A stretch of 64,000 bases of DNA from Zizania palustris (GCA_019279435.1 JAAALK010000080.1:94338553-94402552), one strand, 5' to 3'; positions 32,435 through 44,560 are shown, counted from the stretch's first letter. Numbers and translations are program-made. The notes: a model not told the origin generated them from the sequence alone.

Positions 32435-33480
32435 TATATGAAAATATGCTTCACAACCTGCCGGTGAGATGTGCGTGGCAAAGACTGAAAATGCGCACAC
32501 ACAACCCACGGAAAACTCAATGTCCGTTCCTCATCGTAGTCAAGTAGTAGCGAACTGATCATCCCTCGATACTCTCTCTCGTTTACCTTGACGTCGTCCT
32601 CGTCCTTGTCCAGACCTCCAGATGTACCCATTAGGGTCATATGTGGCTTTAGCTCTCCACCAAAGTCAAATTTCTTTAGCATATCTCGTGGGTACTTACC
32701 CTAGTAGATGAAATGCTGTCCTTGGTCTGCTTGATCTGGAGCCATAACAAGTACTTGAGTTCTCCCATGAGACTTATCTCAAACTCGCTATGCGATCTGC
32801 TCATAAATCTTGGATCAAGCTCATTTAGTAGAACCACCAAAAACAATATCATTCACATAAATCTGAGCAACCAATATGTCTACGCCATCTCTAAGCAAGA
32901 AAAGAGTCTTGTCCACAGAACCATCACAAAACATTTCTACAACAAGAACTGCTTCACGCGATCATACCAAGCCCCGGGGGCCTGCTTCAGACCGTATAAA
33001 GCCTTCTGTAACTTGTAAACATGTCGTTGGAAATTTAGGGTTCTCGAAGCGGGTGGGTTGCTTAACATAGAGCTCCTCCTTATATACTGTTTAGAAAAGC
33101 ACTCTTGACATCCATTGATGGAAGCTTTAAAAAAACCTTTAGAAGCAGCAAAGGCCAAAAGGAAATACGGAATGGACTCAAGGCGAGCAACAGGGCAAAG
33201 GCTCTTCAAGTCAATGCCTTCTTTTTGACAAAAACCTGTGCCACTAATCGACCTTTTTTGCGCACCACCACACCATCTTCTCCTTGTTTGTTCTTAAACC
33301 CCACATGGTGCCAATGGTGTTGCATCTAGGTGGTAGCTCAACTAGTGTCTAAACCCGATTGCGAACAAAATTTTCAAGATCTTCTTGCATGGCGTTTATC
33401 CAATTTGAATCAGAAAGAGCATGAGAAACGTCTCGGGGCTCAAAAGTGGCAACAAAAGCTGACTCAGCAAACATAGCAAG
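32435..33480 (-). pseudogene. SireB reverse transcriptase, active site mutated and truncated
   Basis: Minus-strand pieces include the N-terminal NWINAMQE-type start (about 33405), LYGLKQAPGAWYDR (about 32975), and the thumb with MLKKFDFGGELKP (32682). The catalytic motif at 32848-32859 reads YVND; SireA has YVDD. Frames are broken several times. Homology ends at VVKHIF near 32450. Confidence 0.88.
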
Positions 33481-34048
33481 AGAACCAGCTGAGGAACGTA
33501 AGGATCTCTCAGTAAGATCACTGATGATGAGCTCTGAAGGGTGATCACGCTGAACTGCTTAGGATCCTAGGTGATCTGAAGTCACCTCACTAGAGTCAGC
33601 AACTGGCTCCTCTGGACTCGTTTGAGAAGTCATCTCACCGGAGTCAACACCTGGCACCTCTGGACTCGGCTGAGGAGGCTCGATCGAAGTAGAAGGAGTA
33701 ATTAGAGGTCCGTCCTCATCCTCAGTTGAAGTCTCAGAAAGGTGTGGGGTCTACAGGCGGTGCAGAGGGCTCACCCCTCATCATCAGCAGGAGGGTCATC
33801 ATCTTCCTCGAAGATGGACTCTCCAAGCTCATCATCTCTAGAAAGCTCAAAAGAAAGAGTCGGCGAGGGCAAAGACTCATCAAGGAACCTCACAGTCTCG
33901 ACAAGCATCTGAGAGTCTAGGTTCCACACACGAAGCCTCGTGAATGCAAAACATAACCAAGAAAGACTCCATTCCAGCAAAGAGACTCAAACTTGTCCAA
34001 ATGCACTCCCTTCTTAAGCACAAAGCACTTGCATCCAAAAGCTCGCAA
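33481..34048 (-). pseudogene. SireB integrase C-terminus and linker to reverse transcriptase
   Basis: RVWNLDSQ and an acidic Ser/Pro/Glu-rich linker (33980-33771 and onward) match the SireA segment at 46130-46480. Conserved in SireA and SireB but of no enzymatic function known to me. Broken by frameshifts. Confidence 0.75.
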
Positions 34049-34560
34049 CTAACTCACCTTGGGATGTCTACCAAACCACAACTCATATGATGTCATACTT
34101 AAGTAAGCTGTAAGAAAAATGCGATTGGCAAGATAGCAAGCTGTGTTCATTGCTTCAGCCCAAAAACGCCTAGGAGTCCTATGCTCATCAAGCATCGTCC
34201 TGTCCATCTCGACAAGTGTGTGGTTCTTTCGTTCCACAACGCTGTTCTGTGGGGGAGTGTAAGGAGTAGAGAACTAATGATCAAGACCCTAATCACTACA
34301 TAAACTGACAAACCGAGAGTTCTTAAACTCAGAGCCGTTGTCCGAACGAATTGCTCGCATCAGTCCATTATTTTCGTTCTTCAGCTTCAAAATCATGTAA
34401 TGAACATAATGAAAAGTCTCATCTTTAGACTCAAGAAAGTAAACCCACTTCCCACCGACTGAGCGTACTCGAGCTGGACCTACTATGTCCATGTGCAACA
34501 ACTCTCCCGGGTACGAAGTCATCACCTGAGTCACAGGTGCGTGAGAAGCGGCAACCATTT
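34049..34560 (-). pseudogene. SireB integrase core, with internal deletion
   Basis: LLHMDIVGP carries the first catalytic Asp and AIRSDNGSEFKN the second; the third lies in the VERKN segment at about 34232. Compared with SireA, about 14 codons are missing in frame after VGGKW (near 34440), removing a core strand (the VIVDYFSRFSW stretch). A stop near 34276 and a frame change split the core. Confidence 0.85.
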
Positions 34561-35113
34561 TCCCATGACGACAGGGATGGCACACTAGATCCTTCTCCAT
34601 CTTAAGCTTAGGCAATCCTCGGATAAGATCCACAGAACTCAATCTGACAAGCAGATCAAAGCTCAAGTGACCTATCCTTCTATGCCACTTCCATAGCTCA
34701 AAGGAGGATCCGGCCATCAGACAACGAGAAGGGCCAGAAGAACTAGAGAAATCAATACGAAAAACCTTACCGAAAGGTAAGATCCGGCAAACTAAAGATC
34801 CTCTAGAGTCGACAACAGAAGACATGCCCTTCTTAAAGCGCACTTCTAAACCATCCTCAAGCAGTTGCGAAACTGAAATTAGATTAAAGTTCATAATTCC
34901 AACTAAAGCAGCATTCTTCAAAGAGAAATAATCAGAAATACGAATCGACCCAATACCTTGTACCTTCCCTTGACCACTGTTCCCAAAAGTGATGTATTCC
35001 TTGGAGCTCGGGGGAGTGAGGCTGGAGAACCATCTATGGTGTCCCGTCATGTGGTGAAAACAACCTGAATCCATGATCCATACGTCCTCCAGTCCTCGAT
35101 CCTGCAAGATCAA
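34561..35113 (-). pseudogene. SireB protease and GAG-pre-integrase region
   Basis: The aspartic protease active site is DSG in WIMDSGCFHHMTG (Asp at residue 15 of this frame), followed by FNLISVSQLLEDG. The GAG-pre-integrase zinc-binding region follows: WKWHRRIGHLSFDLLVRL, then VCHPCRHGKM. This part is open over the whole interval, better preserved than in SireA, where a stop interrupts before KWHRR. Confidence 0.88.
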
Positions 35114-35446
35114 TGGTCATGAGTGGGAGCAAGTGGTTGACCACCAGGTCTAGCAAAAGTACTAAACTAGTGTTGAGCCATCTACTCGTAAGTTGGAAAG
35201 CAGAAGGAATCATATGAGTCTAGACCAAAACGCGGCTCAAAGCACGGTCCTCTGTTCTGCCTAAAATCATGATCACGAGGTCCAAAAACCGTATCCATAA
35301 TGATTTGGAACTCTACCAGAATGGAAACCACCCTCTAGAGCACGGTCATGAAAATCGTCTCCTCTACCACCACCTACACGACGTGGCCTGGCCTCTAGCC
35401 TCTCTCTACATCGAGGAACTCTCTGTCTACCACCCTACTAGTAGAA

Positions 35447-36418
35447 CTACTCCTGCCCACCTCGAGCTCTCTCTGCTCGCAAAACCCGCTTCCTCCTAAA
35501 GCAAAACTCCTCGAGATGCCCGTCTCTCTGGCAAAACTCACAGTGATAGGTAGGCTTCTTGGGATGTTGTTGTGGTTTAGGATTCTTATTCTTGGTTGTG
35601 TTGGGTGTAGCATCTTTTGTGTGAGAGGGTTCAGGTAAAGAATCAAGAGAAGTGTGGAGAGTTTTAGGCTTTGGAACCCAGATATGCTTCTTAGGTGGAG
35701 CTTTAGGTTGTTCTTGTATCACTCCATCCTTGGGCTGACTATCCTTAAAGGACTCAGTGGAGTGAGTCTTGGGGTATCTCTGTTCGGGAGTCATCTTACT
35801 CCACTCCACTGCTCGGCTAATGGCACTCTCAAAATCAGCCTTGGTATAGGTGTAACCTACCCCAAACCCATCCCGTCTCTTGAACTGTTGGATCATTATG
35901 CCGAGCTGTGGCTCTCTGGCACTAATCCAACTCAGGACCTGACGTAGGTAAAAGTTCTCATTCTGAACATCAGCTAGCTCCTCTCTCAAAGAAGCTAACA
36001 CCTCCACCTGAGACAAGTAGATCTCACACTCTTTATCAACTTCGACAGACTTCTCAGCTTTTAGCTTGATCAACTCCATTCTAATGGACAGGCAGTTCTC
36101 ACAAACAGTGGGTGGAACTGACAAGGTCTCCAGCTCTAGCTTAGTCTGCTCCAACTCAGATCTCACTCTAGCTAACTCGCTCGACTGCTCATCACTCTTG
36201 GCTCTCAGCTCAGCTATACTAGCTAAATGAGATGGGCAGTCTACACAAGGTACGAAGACAGTGGCATGAGCATCTTTCAGCTCCTGGTGAGCGCTCTCAA
36301 GCTCAGTGGCCAATACGTCTCTCTTATCTACTCTCTCTGTCTACCTGGACTTAAGAGTCGTCAGGTCACACAACAACACCTCACAGTTAGGGCACTCACC
36401 ACTATCACCCAAGCGAGG
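35447..36418 (-). pseudogene. SireB gag, C-terminal part: coiled coil and second zinc knuckle
   Basis: Open frame 36313-35447. A heptad-like Leu/Glu-rich coiled coil (residues ~1-130) comes first, then a conserved ISRAVEWSKMTPEQRYPKTHS block, a Pro/Lys-rich stretch, and a CCHC knuckle at 35501-35542 (C-x2-C-x4-H-x4-C, from CEFCQRDGHLEEFC). The coiled coil is continuous with 37747-38152 on the other side of the inserted solo LTR. Confidence 0.87.
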
Positions 36419-36423
36419 GGAAG
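36419..36423 (+). repeat. Target-site duplication GGAAG, left side
   Basis: GGAAG at 36419-36423 is repeated at 37742-37746 around the solo LTR. Confidence 0.93.
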
Positions 36424-37741
36424 TGTTGATAGAAAAAAATGGCATTAATGGCTAGATTATCAAAATGTCAATTTTTGGTGATTTGGGCTGAAAGCACACA
36501 TGTCCAGGGTCTGTCCGAAGCCCTACAGGGCTGAAGTCCATTGAGCTATGGGCTCTGAAAGCCTCTAGCCAGCCCATGGGCTTCGGCCAGGAAGCCTTCG
36601 GAGGCCCACGCTGTCGAAGCTTCGGAAGCATTCGGAGGCCCACACTGTCGAAGCTTCAGCCCGAGGAGCAGGCCTCGACGGGCCTGGACGAAGCCCACCT
36701 CGGTAGAGATAGAGTTGTTTGCGTCACTGGCTCAATCTCTATCTCTATCTGGCCGGATTAATAGCAGAGTAGATTAGGTGTTAACCCCCTATATATAGAG
36801 AGGCATGGCCGGCGTGGAGAGCCCCCAACTCAAACCAAACCAAAGCCCATGCTTTGATCGTATTTACTTTACCTTTATTTTCTTGTACCTTTTCGTGGGT
36901 TTTCCCTGAAGCCCTCCAGCGGCCACTATGGAACAATGGTAATCCTTGTTACTTCGCTTGTGAAGTATCCGTTAATCTACATAATAGATTGTTATCGCCT
37001 TGTTACTTCACCTGTGAAGTATCCGCTAATCAGCATAATAGATTGCTACATTCGCTACTAGTGCAACACTTAGCAAAATTCGGTCCTTAGGCCAAATTGG
37101 TACTTCGCATCATCTCTGTTGTAGGTTTTGCACGTTCAGAGCCACCTCGTCGGAGGTGTCCGGAGCTAAGAGATCGGTTTAGGAGGTCCCTAGGACACCC
37201 TTCGGTGGGACCACACGCTACGACAACAGGCTTCGCTAGCATACTTCATCGCCTCAGGCTTTGCCACGACCATACTCCGCACCGGACGAAGTTGCACTCG
37301 CGCGTGGCCCTCGCGTCACTATTATGTAGTTTGTTGTATCAGAGATCGCACGCTGAACCCTACTGTTCGGAGGTGATCCTCGCGTCCAGATCCATTCGGA
37401 GTCCATCTTCGACCGGATCAGTCCGAACGTCGAAGCACCCTTCGGCGGAGTACTTCGCACCAGACGCCGAAGGTACCCTTCGGTGACCCCTTCACACCAG
37501 ACTTCAAACCAGGCGGCCTCCGACTGGTTTGCTGATTTTATTTTGTTTAATCTATCCTTTTTGGCTAATTGGATTATTTTGTGTAATCTGGTTGCCTGGC
37601 GACTCCACCCCCCTTATCACTATTAAGGGTAGTCAGAATGCGACGTCGATGCCACGTCACACTTAGGCTTGTCCCTAAGTATCCGTGCACTTTTGGATCA
37701 TCGAACTGACCCAAGTGCGGCGACACATTTTCGTGTCAACA
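36424..37741 (+). mobile_element. TatC-family solo LTR inside SireB gag
   Basis: 1318 bp from TGTTGATAG to CGTGTCAACA, flanked by GGAAG on both sides. Its sequence matches the TatC 3' LTR (22441-23707) in reverse complement. A TATA-like TATATATAGAG lies at about 36790-36800. It splits the gag coiled coil of SireB. Confidence 0.94.
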
Positions 37742-37746
37742 GGAAG

Positions 37747-39102
37747 AAGACAAACTCTCAATCTTGCCATTCGCCATGGCAAGCTCACTCTCAAGCTCAT
37801 TTATTCTCTTCTTAGCCCCTCTAAGCAATTTCTCCCGATACTTCAACTCATGACGGTTCTATTCTAGTAAATTAACAACTTCTTGTTCATAGGATGATAC
37901 CTTCTCATCGTCGTCGTCGTCGGAGTCATCGGAGGAGTCCTTTTCTTTCTTCTCCCCAAGAGCCATTGAGCAGAAGCTCTTGTGGGGTCTTCGGCTGTCA
38001 CGTGAGTGTCTCTTTGGCTTGTCCCCAAAGGCCATGAAACAGAGGCCCGCCGGATCATCCCTGTCCATCTCCTTCCTGATCACGATCTCTTCATCACTTG
38101 AACTCGAAGATGAGGAGGAAGACGAGGATCTCTTGGAGTAGCTTTTCTCCATCTCAGCAAAGAAAGCCTTGTCTCGCTTCTTGTTCTCACGCCTGTCATC
38201 CTTGAAAGCCTTTCAAAAGAATCTCGTGTTGGGCTTGCCCTTCGTGGAGTTGTCGTACTTGTCAGAGTCGTAGGAGTTGTTGCCGGTTCCCTTCTTGTAA
38301 TTCTTCCGCTTGGGACAGTCAGCAATGAAATGACCTGTATCACCACACTCAAAGCATCTGGATTTTGTGCCGTGTCTCTTAAACATTCTCTTATCATAGA
38401 CACATCGCACCCGGTTGTTAAACAAGCACAGATCATCTCTCCTAGAGTATCAAGTTGTTCCTCAGAGATAGACATCAAGGAAAAAGTAGTACAACTCATG
38501 GCATTAGGATCAACAGACGGTGTCACAAGCGCCAGAGTCTTCGAGCCAGAACCAGTGAGATTTGATCTCAACTGGATATCGACCTCTGAGGCCTTGAGCT
38601 TACTAAAAAGCTCTGCGACGGTCAAGGTATCACAAGATGCGCTCTCAACAATAGAAGAAAGCTTGATATCCTAGATCTTAGGGTCCAAGGTATGGAGTAC
38701 ATTAAGCGCCCGTTCATGATCCGAGACTAGCTGATCACGCTCGGCCTTGTTGACGTGAAGCTTGTTAATGATCGATTGAAAATGACCAAACAAGGCCTCA
38801 ACAGTCTCACCCGGCTTCTGTGAGAAATTTTCATACTCACGCTGGTAGGTCTGGTAGAGCCTAGCCTTGACCTGAGCTGTCCCCTCATGGTGTGCCTGAA
38901 GAGTAGCCCAGATCTCTCGAGCAGTGGTGAGATGGCTAACACACTCAAACTCCCTAGGACCTAGACCAGAAAATAAAATATTCACTGCTTTACTATTATT
39001 TTGATGCTTTGTAACTACATCAGCAGCAGTATCCGCAGCAATAGTCACTATGGTGAAAGTAGGATGAACAAAAATCTCCCATATGTCCGAACTCTGGCTC
39101 AT
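37747..39102 (-). pseudogene. SireB gag, N-terminal part with first zinc knuckle
   Basis: It starts in the gag core at 39102 (SSDIWEIFVHPTF), with AREIWATLQAHHEGTAQVKARLYQTY typical of copia gag (UBN2-type). It continues in other frames with AELFSKLKASEVDIQLRSN, and a first CCHC knuckle at 38315-38356 (CFECGDTGHFIADC). A Ser-rich acidic segment with SSSSSSSSSSSDEEIVIRK and DSSDDSDDDDDE follows, leading into the coiled coil. About 30 N-terminal codons present in SireA are deleted between the primer site and 39102. Several frameshifts are present. Confidence 0.88.
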
Positions 39103-39157
39103 AAGGTATGCTCGCTAGGTTTAGAATCGGTTAAGATATTAGAAAACCCTGACCTCA

Positions 39158-39168
39158 CTCTAATACCA
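39158..39168 (-). promoter_or_regulatory. SireB primer-binding site
   Basis: The minus strand reads TGGTATTAGAG, two bases inside the LTR end. It compares with TGGTATCAGAG of SireA, complementary to initiator tRNA-Met. One C-to-T change weakens the match. Confidence 0.85.
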
Positions 39169-39170
39169 CT

Positions 39171-40078
39171 TGTAGGACTAAAAGTAACGACCAGAGGGGG
39201 GGTGAATAGTCTCCTAAAAATTTCTTGCTAAACTAAGTTCTAATCTCAACACCCAAACAAGCTTAACCAGACAAATAATATTAGCAAAGCGAATTACTGA
39301 AATTAAAGTTGTCTAGCCTAAAAATCACCGGTGTCTTAAATGAAATGATATTAAAGATAAACAAAAAAATTACTGCAGTAAATAAGAACACCTAGATAAA
39401 TCAAAAAATATTTATATTTCAGTCTAGAAATAAAATACTAATCAAATGAATAAGATATGGATCATTAAAAATTAATTCAGTAATAACTCGAAAATATTGC
39501 ACGTAGAAACTAGAATAAAATATTACTGCGATTAATAGATTTTTTGGTTTATTTTTATATGAGCAGATTAAAACCACTTAAACAAGTAATACGTGATAAG
39601 TAATAAAAATTTAACAGATTAAAATTAACTATGAGATTTAATTTGTTTTATGCTGTTTAAAAAACTAGATAACTATTGATTTAATTAACTAATCTGAAAA
39701 ATAGGAGATTGAAACTTACCCGCATCTTCCCGTTCATCTGTTCGCCGTTTTTTCCGCAGTAGATCCAGCCGATGCCGACGTCGCTCTCACCTCGAGCACT
39801 ACTCCTGCCTGCTATCTGGTGGAGTTCATAAAGCAGCCGCACCGGCGGGTCCCACCAACTGCACGCGCTGCAGAGACTGCATCGATCCATGCGAAGGAAA
39901 TCCAGGTCGCCGCGGGTCCCACAACTTGACTTCGCCGCACCTGCTGCAAAGCTTGTGTAGCAGCACTGCTGTCACGCGCGTGAAATTGACTGGCTGCTGC
40001 ACGATTTTCCTCAAGCCGTGCACCAGATGCTGTGCCGCGCGTGACGAAAGGTACCGGCGGGAAATAATTGCTATCCGT
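39171..40078 (-). repeat. SireB 5' LTR, inner part
   Basis: The LTR end TAGTCCTACA (minus strand) is at 39171. The inner ~55 bp closely match the SireA LTR end; the rest (AT-rich 39240-39720, then GC-rich) is diverged, so SireB is another subfamily. It is interrupted at 40078 by SireA and continues at 51526-52071 and 63386-63737. The three parts total about 1806 bp, close to the ~2.0 kb of SireA LTRs. No gene inside. Confidence 0.85.
40074..40078 (+). repeat. Target-site duplication TCCGT of SireA, left side
   Basis: TCCGT here and at 51521-51525 brackets SireA exactly at its TG and CA ends. Confidence 0.95.
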
Positions 40079-42089
40079 TGAGGAGCCATGCTGAATAGCG
40101 TGGGACTCATGGCTCCAGATGTGATGAGTCATTATCAACGATAGTCAAAAAGGACAAAATAAGAGAGGAGATCTGCTGTGTCATGGGCCGCGTGTGAGTC
40201 AGGTACACGGGCAGCGAGCGACTGTCGGGTAGAGGGGCCGCGAAGTCGGGCTGGCCCAATCCGAGTACTTAGGCCAGAAGCAGCAGAAGACCCACTAGGC
40301 TATTGACTAGGATTGACTCAGGTACACGGGCGGTGAGTGATTGTCGTGCTGAGAGAGCTGCGGAGTCGGGCCGGCCCAATCCGGGTACCTGGTCCAAAGT
40401 CGGTGGAGGCTTTGTTTGTTTCGGTGCAAAACTGACGACCGCTGATCTTGTATCGGACTGTCCAGAAGAGAAGCCGTAGTCGCTACGAAAGCTTAGCTTC
40501 CGGATAAGTCATATGTAAATAGGAGTTTACTATTTTGTCCCTAGGCCCACAGTCAGTCAGTCGAGTCTGTAAAAATATCCTAAGGGCAGTTTAGTCTTTT
40601 CCTTTATTTTAGTGTATGTAAAAAACCCTAAGGGGCTGATGGAATATTCCTAGCTATTGGGCATCCTATAAATAGGGTCCCAATCCCTAGGGTTAGGTTA
40701 CCTTTTTGCTGAACTCACTTTTTAATCAATTCCTTGGGTCATTCCTCTCTGGTTCCATGCGTTCTCTCTGTTCTTGTTCATGTGCGCCGCCAGAAGTTTT
40801 ATTCCTGCATTCCTTCTATTCTTCATTATGTTTTGAGATTTCATCCTCTGTTCAGGTCATTCGGTTTGCAGCGTTTCTTGTGGATTTGCAGTCTCGTTTT
40901 TGTGTGCGGGTATTTTATTCATGAACGATTGTCTCTGGTTGCTTGTGTTCATCGGGTGAGTAGTACTAGTTCTTGCATGCAGCAAGTAGTACCTACTCAC
41001 TGTAGCAACAGTACACTAGTACTCTAGCTTGCTTTTCCTGCATAGCCTTTTTGATCAAGTAGACAGGACCAAGCCCTTTCTCTGGCTGTTTCTGGCGAAG
41101 CCCCCTTCTCTGTTCGAAGTACCTCAGCTCCGTGAGGCAGGATTCGACCTGACATCTTCGAAGGCTTCGTGAGAACTTTTGACTCTGAACTCGAGCGTTA
41201 AATCTTGCTTCGAAGTATGCTCTATTCTAAGGTTTTGTTTTAGTATACTTCGGCATTGTTGCGAAGCATACGTCGACAAGCTTCGAAGTGAGCTTCGAAT
41301 CATGTCTCTCTGGTAGACTTTGCTCAAAGTGTGTTTTCTGAGATTCTTCTGTTGCTGTCCTTTTCGAGGGCCATACTTTGTGGGTTTGGAGCTTGTCATT
41401 CGGAGTTAGTCCTTGTTTCGAAGGTGACCACGTTGGTAATCATACTTCGATCAAGCTAGCTCCGGAGGTAGAGTACAGGCTTCGATTTGGTCTTGCTGTC
41501 GTGTGTCGAGCTTCGCTTCTCGTTCGAAGATTGCTTTTCTGTGAACTTTGTTCAAAGCTTTCTGATCGAAGTCTAGGCTTCGAAGTACACTGTTCGAAGC
41601 AAGCTTCGATACCTTCATACTTCGCTTCGAAGCATACTTCGCATTTTGCCACACTCGAACTAGTCTAGACTCAACAAACCTTCGGCACTTCAACGACAAC
41701 CTTCGCTAGACAAGGAACTCCGAAGCAGGCTTCGACACTACGAAGCAGGCTTCGACACAGCGAAGCAGGCTTCGCCAAGTTACTAACAGGAGACAAATTT
41801 GAACAGTAACTTTTCATCCCATTCCATGTGTAATTAGATTATTTTACTGCGAAGTTTGATCTGCCATGTCTTGAATATTTTGTTTATCTGCCTATTAGCA
41901 CTGTATAGGTGTTTCTCTGTTTTTAACATCAGTTGTTTCTAGGCTAGATACTTTTAGACTTAGGCATTCTGTTCACACTCTGCTGCTTAGTCTTTTGAGG
42001 TGCGTTGGGTATTGGGAGCAGGCCATAAATTCGAAAGAATTTTTAGGCGGCCATTCACCCCCCCTCTGGTCGCTACTTTCGGTCCTACA
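40079..42089 (+). repeat. SireA 5' LTR
   Basis: 2011 bp, TGAGGAGCC to GGTCCTACA. TATAAATA at 40667-40674. The TTCGAA-rich tract at about 41130-41780 includes three tandem GAAGCAGGCTTCG-type units. It differs from the 3' LTR at eight positions in the first ~110 bp by eye. Confidence 0.95.
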
Positions 42090-42091
42090 AG

Positions 42092-42103
42092 TGGTATCAG
42101 AGC
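42092..42103 (+). promoter_or_regulatory. SireA primer-binding site
   Basis: TGGTATCAGAGC, two bases after the LTR, complementary to the 3' end of initiator tRNA-Met. This is the standard plant copia site. Confidence 0.95.
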
Positions 42104-42155
42104 CTGGTTAGGTTTTTTTCCATACCTTTACCGGTTCTAAACCCCAGTAGTGATC

Positions 42156-44560
42156 ATGACGTCTCCTGGCAAAGTCCCGTCCTTGGAAGCTTATGGCTAT
42201 AACTATTGGAAGACTCGCATGCGAGCCTATCTTATGAGACAAGGCTCGGACATCTGGGACATTTGCGTTCACGCGACGTTCATTATATTGCCAATTGCTG
42301 AGCATGGTACTCCTGGTATCATTACCCAGCATCTGAACAATAGTAAGGCTATGAACATCTTGTTTTATGGTTTAGGTCCCACTGAGTTTGTGCGTGTGAG
42401 CCATCTCTCTACTGCGAGAGAAATTTGGGCTATCCTCAAGGCACACCATGAGGGAACAGCCCAGGTCAAGGCTCGGCTCTATTAGACCTACCGACGTGAA
42501 TATGAGAACTTCACACAAAAGCCGAGTGAATCTGTTGAAGCTTTGTTTTGTCGTTTTCAATCGATCATAAACAAGCTTCGGGACAAAAAGGCTGAGGGTG
42601 CTTAGTTAGTCTCAGATCACGAGCAGGCGCTCAAGGTTCTCCTTACCTTGGACCCAAAGATCTGGGAGATCACGGTATCCTCTATCATTGAGAGCACATC
42701 TTATGATACCTTGACCATTTCTGAGTTGTTTAGCAAGCTGAAGGCCACCGAGGTTGATATCCAGTTGAGATTAAATCTCACTGGATCTGGATCAAAGTCT
42801 CTGGCCCTTGCTACACCTTCTGTTGATCCTTCTTCTGTGAGTTGTGCTGTGTTCTCTTTGATGTCTATCACTGAGGACCAGCTTGAGTTTTTGGGGGATG
42901 ATGACCTGTGTCTTTTTAACAACCGGGTGCGTCGTGTTTATGACAAATGAATGTTCAAGAGACACGGCACAAAATCTGGATGCTTTGAGTGTGGTGACCC
43001 ATTACACTTCATCACCGACTGCCCAAGCGCAATGGACACAAGAAGGGCACCGGTGGTGGCTTCCACGACTCCGGCAAGCACGAGAGCTCCTCCTTCAACA
43101 AGGGCAAGCCAAAGACCAGATTCTTTAGAAAGGCCCTAAAGGACTACCGGCGAGAGAACAAGAAGCGCGACAAGGCCTTCTTCGCCGAGATGGAGAAGAG
43201 ATACTCCAAGCGGTCCACGTCTTCTTCCTCTTCATTGAGCTCAAGCGATGAAGAGATCGTCATCAGGAAGGGGAAGGACAAGGACGATCCGGCGGGCCTT
43301 TGCTTCATGGCTTTCGGGGACAGACCGAAGAGTCGCTCACATCAGCGCCGAAGATCCCACAAGAGCTTTTGCTCAACGGCTCTTGGGGATAAGGAAGAGA
43401 AGAGCTCCTCCAATGACTCCCACGACGACGACAACGAAAAGGTATCATCTTATGAACGCGAAATTGTTGATTTACTTGAAAGCAATCGTCAGGAGTTAAA
43501 ATATCGGGAAAAACTGCTTAGGGGAGCTAAGAAGAGGATAGATGAGTTAGAGAGTGAGCTTGCCATGGCCAACGACAGAATTGAGAGTCTATCTTCTTCC
43601 CCTTGCTTGGGTGATAGCAGTGAGTGCCCAAAGTGTGAGGCACTTCTGTGTGACCTATCGACTCTAAAGTCCAGGTACACAGAAAGGGTTGATGAGTGGG
43701 ACGCTTTGGCCACTGAGCTTGAAAGTGCTCAGCTGGAGCTGAAAGATGCTCAAGCCATTGTCGTCGCACCCTGTGCTGATTGTCCATCTCATTTAGCTTT
43801 CTTAGCTGAGCTGAAAGCCAAGGGCGATGCGCATTTGGGGGATTTGGAGAGAGTGAGAGCTGAGCTAGCGCAGACTAGGCTAGAGCTTGAGACACTGTCA
43901 GTTCCACCCACTGTCTGTGAGAACTGTCTATCTCTTAGAATGGAGTTGATTAAGTTGAAAGCCGAGAAGTCTGTCTAGGTAGATAGCGAGTGTGAGACCT
44001 ACTTGTCTCAGGTGGAGGTACTAGCTTCCTTGAGAGAGGAGCTAGCTGATTCTCAGAATGAAAACTTTTACCTCTGTTCTATCCTGAGTTGGATCAGTGC
44101 CCGAGAGCCACATCTCGGCATGATGATCCAGCAGTTCAAGAGGCAGGATGAGTTTGGGGGTAGGTTAGACCTACACCAAGGCTGACTTTGAGAGTGCCAT
44201 TAGCCGGGCAGTGGAGTGGAGTAAAATGACTCCTAAGCAGAGATATCCCAAGACTCACTCCACTGAGTCTTTCTAGGCTAGTCATCCCAAGGATGGAGTA
44301 ATTCAAGAACAGTCCAAAGCTCCACCCAAGAAGCCCATCTGGGTTCCAAAGCCCAAAAACCTCCACACTTCTCTTGACTCTCTTCCTAGACCCTCTCAAC
44401 CCAAGAAGACTACACCAAACACCACTAAGCCCAAGAACCCCAAGCCTCAACCACATCCCAAGAAGCCCACATATCATTGTGAGTACTGTCAGAGAGACGG
44501 GCATCTTGCGGAGTTTTGCTTCAGGAGGAAGCAGGTTGAGAGAGCAGAGAGAGCTCGTGG
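42156..44560 (+). pseudogene. SireA gag, two zinc knuckles and coiled coil, broken
   Basis: The ATG at 42156 opens MTSPGKVPSLEAYGYNYWKTRM. The core contains AREIWAILKAHHEGTAQVKARLY and is then stopped by TAG at 42483. Later frames give SELFSKLKATEVDIQL, a first CCHC knuckle (42981-43022, though with PLH in place of the usual G-x-H), and a Ser-rich acidic tract. A long coiled coil (about 43440-44060) and a second CCHC knuckle at 44478-44519 (CEYCQRDGHLAEFC) follow. The length, over 750 codons, far exceeds usual copia gags. Several stops replace Gln (CAG to TAG) when compared with SireB. Confidence 0.9.

Larger units (their letters stand above)
32435..39170 (-). mobile_element. SireB internal region (minus-strand Sirevirus), truncated
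   Basis: From a primer-binding site at 39158-39168 it runs through gag (with two zinc knuckles), protease, integrase and reverse transcriptase, then stops abruptly at 32435 where Helitron-like DNA begins. RNase H and the 3' LTR are missing from the window. Gag is interrupted by a TatC-family solo LTR (36424-37741). The 5' LTR continues at 39171-40078. Confidence 0.92.

Noticed and set aside
37900..37925. TCG trinucleotide run as a microsatellite
   Set aside because: It encodes the acidic Asp tract of SireB gag and has a coding explanation.
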